Assembly: GCA_023432305.1 (NCBI GenBank)
Contig: JAEYUT010000344.1
Span: 1-8,623, forward strand
Reading direction: 5' to 3'
From: Actinomycetes bacterium
GTDB taxonomy: Bacteria > Actinomycetota > Actinomycetes > Actinomycetales > Microbacteriaceae
Length of the DNA: 8,623 bases
In this document: one piece after another, positions 5,860 to 8,623 of the stretch
Position numbering within the stretch: the first letter of the stretch is position 1
Layout: each line of letters starts with the position of its first letter
Notes under the pieces: model-generated
What the model saw: only the letters and a program-made list of their open reading frames with translations
What the model was told of the DNA's origin: nothing
The model's database searches: none
Position numbers and translations under genes: made by a program

Positions 5860-6471
5860 GTGCGTCGCGTGTGGGGGATCCTGGTCATCATCGTGCTCGT
5901 GGGCGTCGGCCTCTGGGCTCTCGCCGACCTGAACGGCGGCCGCCTCCCGGGGCTCGACGAGCTGACCAGCGCAGCCACCGAGCAGGCAGCGGAGGCTCCC
6001 GCCTCGCCGAGCGTCGCCCCGCCGGGCGAATCCGAGCCTGTGGCATCCGGCGTCGCGACCCCCGCGATCCCCGCAGATGCCGGCACCGCGATCGTGCGCT
6101 ATGTGCACGACGGCGACACCCTGTTCCTCGAAGACGGCCGCAAGGTGCGCCTGCTCGGTGTCGACACCCCGGAGGTCGGTGAGAATGTGGAGTGCTTCGG
6201 CGACGAAGCTCGGTCGGCGCTGCGGCGCATGCTCCCCGAGGGCACGACCGTGCGCACCGTCGCCGATGTGCGCACCCTCGACCAGTACGACCGCTCGCTG
6301 CTGTTCCTGTTCACCGAGGACGGGCGCCTGGTGAACCTCGATCTCATCCGAGAGGGATTCGCGGAGGCCGTGGTGCTGAAGCCCAACTACCTGTGGGCCG
6401 ACGAGGTGGAGGCCGCCGAAGATGAGGCGCAGGCCGCCCGTGCGGGCATGTGGGGGGCGTGCGGCCGCTAA
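5860..6471 (+). CDS. Staphylococcal-nuclease-like (SNase/TNase) protein, secreted or membrane-anchored
   Basis: Predicted extracytoplasmic Ca2+-dependent nuclease; 203 residues from GTG 5860. A basic start (RR) and a hydrophobic helix (about 5-20) form a signal peptide or anchor; A-L-A near 20-22 could be a signal peptidase I site. An Ala/Pro/Glu-rich linker (about 25-72) leads to the SNase fold (about 76-201). Catalytic and metal residues match the S. aureus enzyme: DGDT (84-87), R97 in KVRLLGVDTPE, D102 and E105, and R125 in QYDRS. Two cysteines, C112 and C201, flank the domain and may form a disulfide, as seen in related secreted nucleases. The start is uncertain: ATG 5833 would add 9 residues but overlaps the mazG start, and GTG 5869 is also possible. 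I prefer 5860 because the signal sequence begins there. No good Shine-Dalgarno precedes either choice. The stop TAA overlaps the stop of the convergent MFS gene. Confidence 0.88.
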   Translation: MRRVWGILVIIVLVGVGLWALADLNGGRLPGLDELTSAATEQAAEAPASPSVAPPGESEPVASGVATPAIPADAGTAIVRYVHDGDTLFLEDGRKVRLLGVDTPEVGENVECFGDEARSALRRMLPEGTTVRTVADVRTLDQYDRSLLFLFTEDGRLVNLDLIREGFAEAVVLKPNYLWADEVEAAEDEAQAARAGMWGACGR

Positions 6472-7919
6472 GCGGAGACGTCCGAAGCGGCACCTGATGA
6501 TGCGGCACCGGGCGCAATCCGCTCGCGCGGCATCGCGATCGCCGCGATGACGAGCACGGCAGCCACGACCGTCGCCCCCACGAACACCGCAGTGGATGCG
6601 GCGATGATCGTGCCGGGGTCCGTCTCGTCTCCGCCGCGACTGGCGATCACGCCGTTCGCGACAGCACCGAGCACAGCGGCGCCGACCGCCTGACCGATCG
6701 AACGCGCGAACATGCCCGCCCCGGTGACGACGCCGCGTTCCTCCCAGCCGACACTCGACTGCGCCGCGACGATCGCGGGAACCGAGGCGAAGCCGAAGCC
6801 GAGGCCGATGACGAACGATGTGCTCGCCACGAGCAGGATCGAGGGCGAAGGGCTCAGCAGCGACAGCACCGCCACCCCCACGAGCACCACCACGGAGCCG
6901 ATGATCGCGGTCGCTCGGAAGCCGATCCGCAGGTAGAGCCGCCCGGAGAGCGACGCCGCGATCGGCCAGCCGATGGTGAGCGTCGCGAGCGCGAGACCCG
7001 CGACGAGCGGACTCACGTCGAGGCCGACCACGAGGTAGGTGGGCACGTACGCGGTGAGACCGGCGAGAGCGGCGCCGACCGCGAGCCCCACGAGGTTCGT
7101 CGAGCGCAGCAGCGGCCGCGAGAAGATCCACATGGGCAGCACGGGTTCCGCGGCCCGCCGCTCGACGAGCACGAACACCACCAGCAGCACGACGCCCGCC
7201 CCGGCGAGCAGCGCCGTCGGCAGCGAGACCCAGTCCCAGGCGTGCCCGCCTTCGAGCACGGCGAGCAGCAGCACCGAGAGCGCCGCCGTGAGCAGCGCGG
7301 CGCCCGCGACATCGATCCGGTGCCGCCGCGGCACCCGTGACTCGTGGTAGCCACGCGCCAGCAGCCAGAACGCGAGGATGCACAGCGGGATGTTCACCCA
7401 GAAGATGCCGCGCCACACGCCCAGTTCGGCGAAGATGCCGCCCAGCGTGGGACCTGCGACGGCGGCGATCCCCCACACGCTCGCCACGTAGCCCTGCACC
7501 CGGGCGCGCTCCTCGACCGTGTAGATGTCGCCGATGATCGTCGTCGTGACGGGCAGCATCGCACCGGCGCCGATGCCCTGCACCGCCCGGAACGCGATGA
7601 GGCTCGGCATGTCCCATGCGACCCCGCACAGGATCGACGCGATGAGGAACACCGTGAGACCGAACAGCACGACGCGCTTGCGTCCGAGCGTGTCGGCCAG
7701 CTTCGCGTACACCGGCACCGTCACCGACTGCGTGAGCAGGTAGATCGAGAACAGCCACGGGAACTGCGCGAACCCGCCCACATCGGCGACGATCGCGGGC
7801 ACCGCCGTCGCGAGGATCGTCGCATCGATCGCGACGACACCCGTCGCCACCATGATGGCGAGGAGGATGGGGCCGCGTTCCGAGCGCAGGCCGACGGCAG
7901 GGGTGGTCATCGCGACCAT
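6468..7919 (-). CDS. MFS transporter, DHA2 (EmrB/QacA-like) drug:H+ antiporter
   Basis: Inner-membrane multidrug-type exporter driven by the proton gradient; 483 residues, in the range for the 14-helix DHA2 family. Diagnostic motifs: D32 in helix 1 (IDATILATAVPAI, 31-43), motif A LADTLGRKR (74-82), motif B RAVQGIGAGAMLPV (111-124) with R111, and motif C in GPTLGGIFAE (156-165) followed by WRGIFWVNIP (169-178). The remaining sequence is a series of long hydrophobic segments, ending in a short Ala/Ser-rich cytoplasmic tail (about 463-483). The start is the ATG at 7919; an in-frame ATG at 7910 (residue 4) is an equal candidate, since neither has a Shine-Dalgarno sequence. The substrate cannot be read from the sequence. 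No regulator is adjacent. It is divergent from the CPBP protease gene and convergent with the nuclease, with which it shares 4 bp at the stops. Confidence 0.94.
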   Translation of the reverse strand: MVAMTTPAVGLRSERGPILLAIMVATGVVAIDATILATAVPAIVADVGGFAQFPWLFSIYLLTQSVTVPVYAKLADTLGRKRVVLFGLTVFLIASILCGVAWDMPSLIAFRAVQGIGAGAMLPVTTTIIGDIYTVEERARVQGYVASVWGIAAVAGPTLGGIFAELGVWRGIFWVNIPLCILAFWLLARGYHESRVPRRHRIDVAGAALLTAALSVLLLAVLEGGHAWDWVSLPTALLAGAGVVLLVVFVLVERRAAEPVLPMWIFSRPLLRSTNLVGLAVGAALAGLTAYVPTYLVVGLDVSPLVAGLALATLTIGWPIAASLSGRLYLRIGFRATAIIGSVVVLVGVAVLSLLSPSPSILLVASTSFVIGLGFGFASVPAIVAAQSSVGWEERGVVTGAGMFARSIGQAVGAAVLGAVANGVIASRGGDETDPGTIIAASTAVFVGATVVAAVLVIAAIAMPRERIAPGAASSGAASDVSA

Positions 7920-7946
7920 TCAAGCGCGGTCGGACGGCGGGCGCTC

Positions 7947-7952
7947 GATGAT
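7947..7952 (+). promoter_or_regulatory. Possible -10 box for the CPBP protease gene
   Basis: GATGAT (4 of 6 to TATAAT) ends 8 nt before the ATG at 7961, a position that would give a leaderless or near-leaderless transcript. There is no Shine-Dalgarno sequence before this ATG and no recognisable -35, so support is weak. Confidence 0.25.
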
Positions 7953-7960
7953 GCGGCAAG

Positions 7961-8623
7961 ATGACGGCAATGGATCTCCAGCTGCTCGCGCTGCTGCTCG
8001 TCGTCGTGACGATGCTCGTGTGGCGCGCCGTCTCCCGTGAGCGACGCGAATACGCGCAGTTCAAGCGACTGCGGCTCACCTCGTCCCGCCAGAAGATCAT
8101 GCGCACGTGGCTGCTCGAGTCGGTCTTCGTGATGGGCGGACTCTCGTGCGCGCTGCTCCTCGCCACCGGGGACATCGTGCCCGTTGCGCTCGCCCAGGCG
8201 CAGTCGTGGGCGCCGATCGCCGCCTCGCGCGAGTTCTTCATCGACTCCTCGATCGGACGCGGCATCACCATCGGCGCGATCATCGGCGGCGTCATCGGCG
8301 CGGTGGTGCCGTTCGTCCTGGTGCGCAACGCCGACCCTGACGACATCCCGAAGCTCGGCGATGTGGGGGCGCTCATCCCCCGCACCCGCGGCGAACTGCG
8401 GTACGGTGCGGGGCTCGGGCTCTCGGCGGGCATCTTCGAGGAGACTCTGTTCCGACTCGCGCTCCCCGCGCTGCTGTTCGGCATCTGGCCGGATGCGCCG
8501 CTCGCGTTCGCGCTGTCCGCTGTGCTCTTCGGGCTGCTGCACATCTACCAGAAGGCCGCGGGTGTGATCTTCGCGACGCTGCTGGGGCTCGTGCTCACCT
8601 ACCTGTATCTGGTGTCGGGTTCG
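7961..8623 (+). CDS. CPBP-family intramembrane protease (Abi/Rce1-like), 3' end outside the window
   Basis: Predicted membrane glutamic-type protease of the CPBP family, related to Rce1 CAAX endopeptidase and to bacteriocin-immunity proteins. The visible 221 residues are open to the window edge. Hydrophobic helices lie at about 5-21, 50-69, 101-122, 152-175, 179-193 and 199-219. Motif 1 is intact: E160-E161-x3-R165 in FEETLFR. Motif 2 is intact: F190-x3-H194 in FGLLH. The last family motif (a helix with a conserved Asn/His) would fall just past the end, so perhaps 20-50 residues are missing. The stretch between helices 1 and 2 is strongly basic, consistent with a cytoplasmic position. The start could be ATG 7961 or the in-frame ATG 7970; I chose the longer. 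No partner that would reveal a substrate is visible. Confidence 0.87.
   Translation, partial: MTAMDLQLLALLLVVVTMLVWRAVSRERREYAQFKRLRLTSSRQKIMRTWLLESVFVMGGLSCALLLATGDIVPVALAQAQSWAPIAASREFFIDSSIGRGITIGAIIGGVIGAVVPFVLVRNADPDDIPKLGDVGALIPRTRGELRYGAGLGLSAGIFEETLFRLALPALLFGIWPDAPLAFALSAVLFGLLHIYQKAAGVIFATLLGLVLTYLYLVSGS

Noticed and set aside
5278..8544. A 1088-codon open frame on the minus strand spanning MFS, nuclease and mazG
   Set aside because: It is antisense to or out of frame with three genes that have clear family motifs, and its translation is low-complexity Arg/Ala/His/Gly. Long shadow frames are expected in DNA this GC-rich because stop codons are rare.

Overview
The window reads as ordinary chromosomal DNA from a high-GC actinobacterium (roughly 70% GC by eye), most likely Microbacteriaceae such as Microbacterium. 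The evidence is GC-rich third codon positions, GTG starts, actinobacterial-type protein sequences and at least one probable leaderless promoter. The taxonomic call is inference from style and gene content. I see no phage, insertion sequence, CRISPR array, tRNA or rRNA.

Layout: (1) hisS on the minus strand (69-1361), histidyl-tRNA synthetase. Only 68 bases precede it and nothing can be assigned there. (2) A 92-bp divergent spacer, then a translationally coupled two-gene ABC exporter on the plus strand: an ATPase (1454-2440) and an ABC-2-type permease (2437-3513). (3) An EamA/DMT-family exporter on the minus strand (3484-4512), whose 3' end overlaps the permease by 30 bp. (4) A 76-bp divergent spacer with overlapping promoter and ribosome-binding signals, then a CGNR zinc-finger (ABATE-type) putative regulator on the plus strand (4589-5140). 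(5) MazG nucleotide pyrophosphohydrolase on the minus strand (5166-5834). (6) A secreted or membrane-anchored staphylococcal-nuclease-like protein on the plus strand (about 5860-6471), head to head with mazG. (7) A DHA2-type MFS drug transporter on the minus strand (6468-7919), whose stop codon overlaps that of the nuclease. (8) A CPBP/Rce1-type membrane protease on the plus strand (7961 to the window edge), incomplete at its C-terminus.

The arrangement is compact, with alternating strands, few operons and no gene-free stretch over 100 bp. Functions are mixed: translation (hisS), nucleotide house-cleaning (mazG), an extracellular nuclease, three export systems (ABC, EamA, MFS), one regulator and one membrane protease. 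The only strong functional links suggested by layout are the ABC ATPase with its permease, and the CGNR regulator with the divergent EamA exporter.

I did not find a convincing new multi-gene system. The most unusual signals are an excess of the hexamer GGATGC/GCATCC in all reading frames, the interleaved promoter between the CGNR regulator and the EamA exporter, a MazG whose second domain has lost one metal-binding motif, and a large two-cysteine extracytoplasmic domain in the ABC permease.
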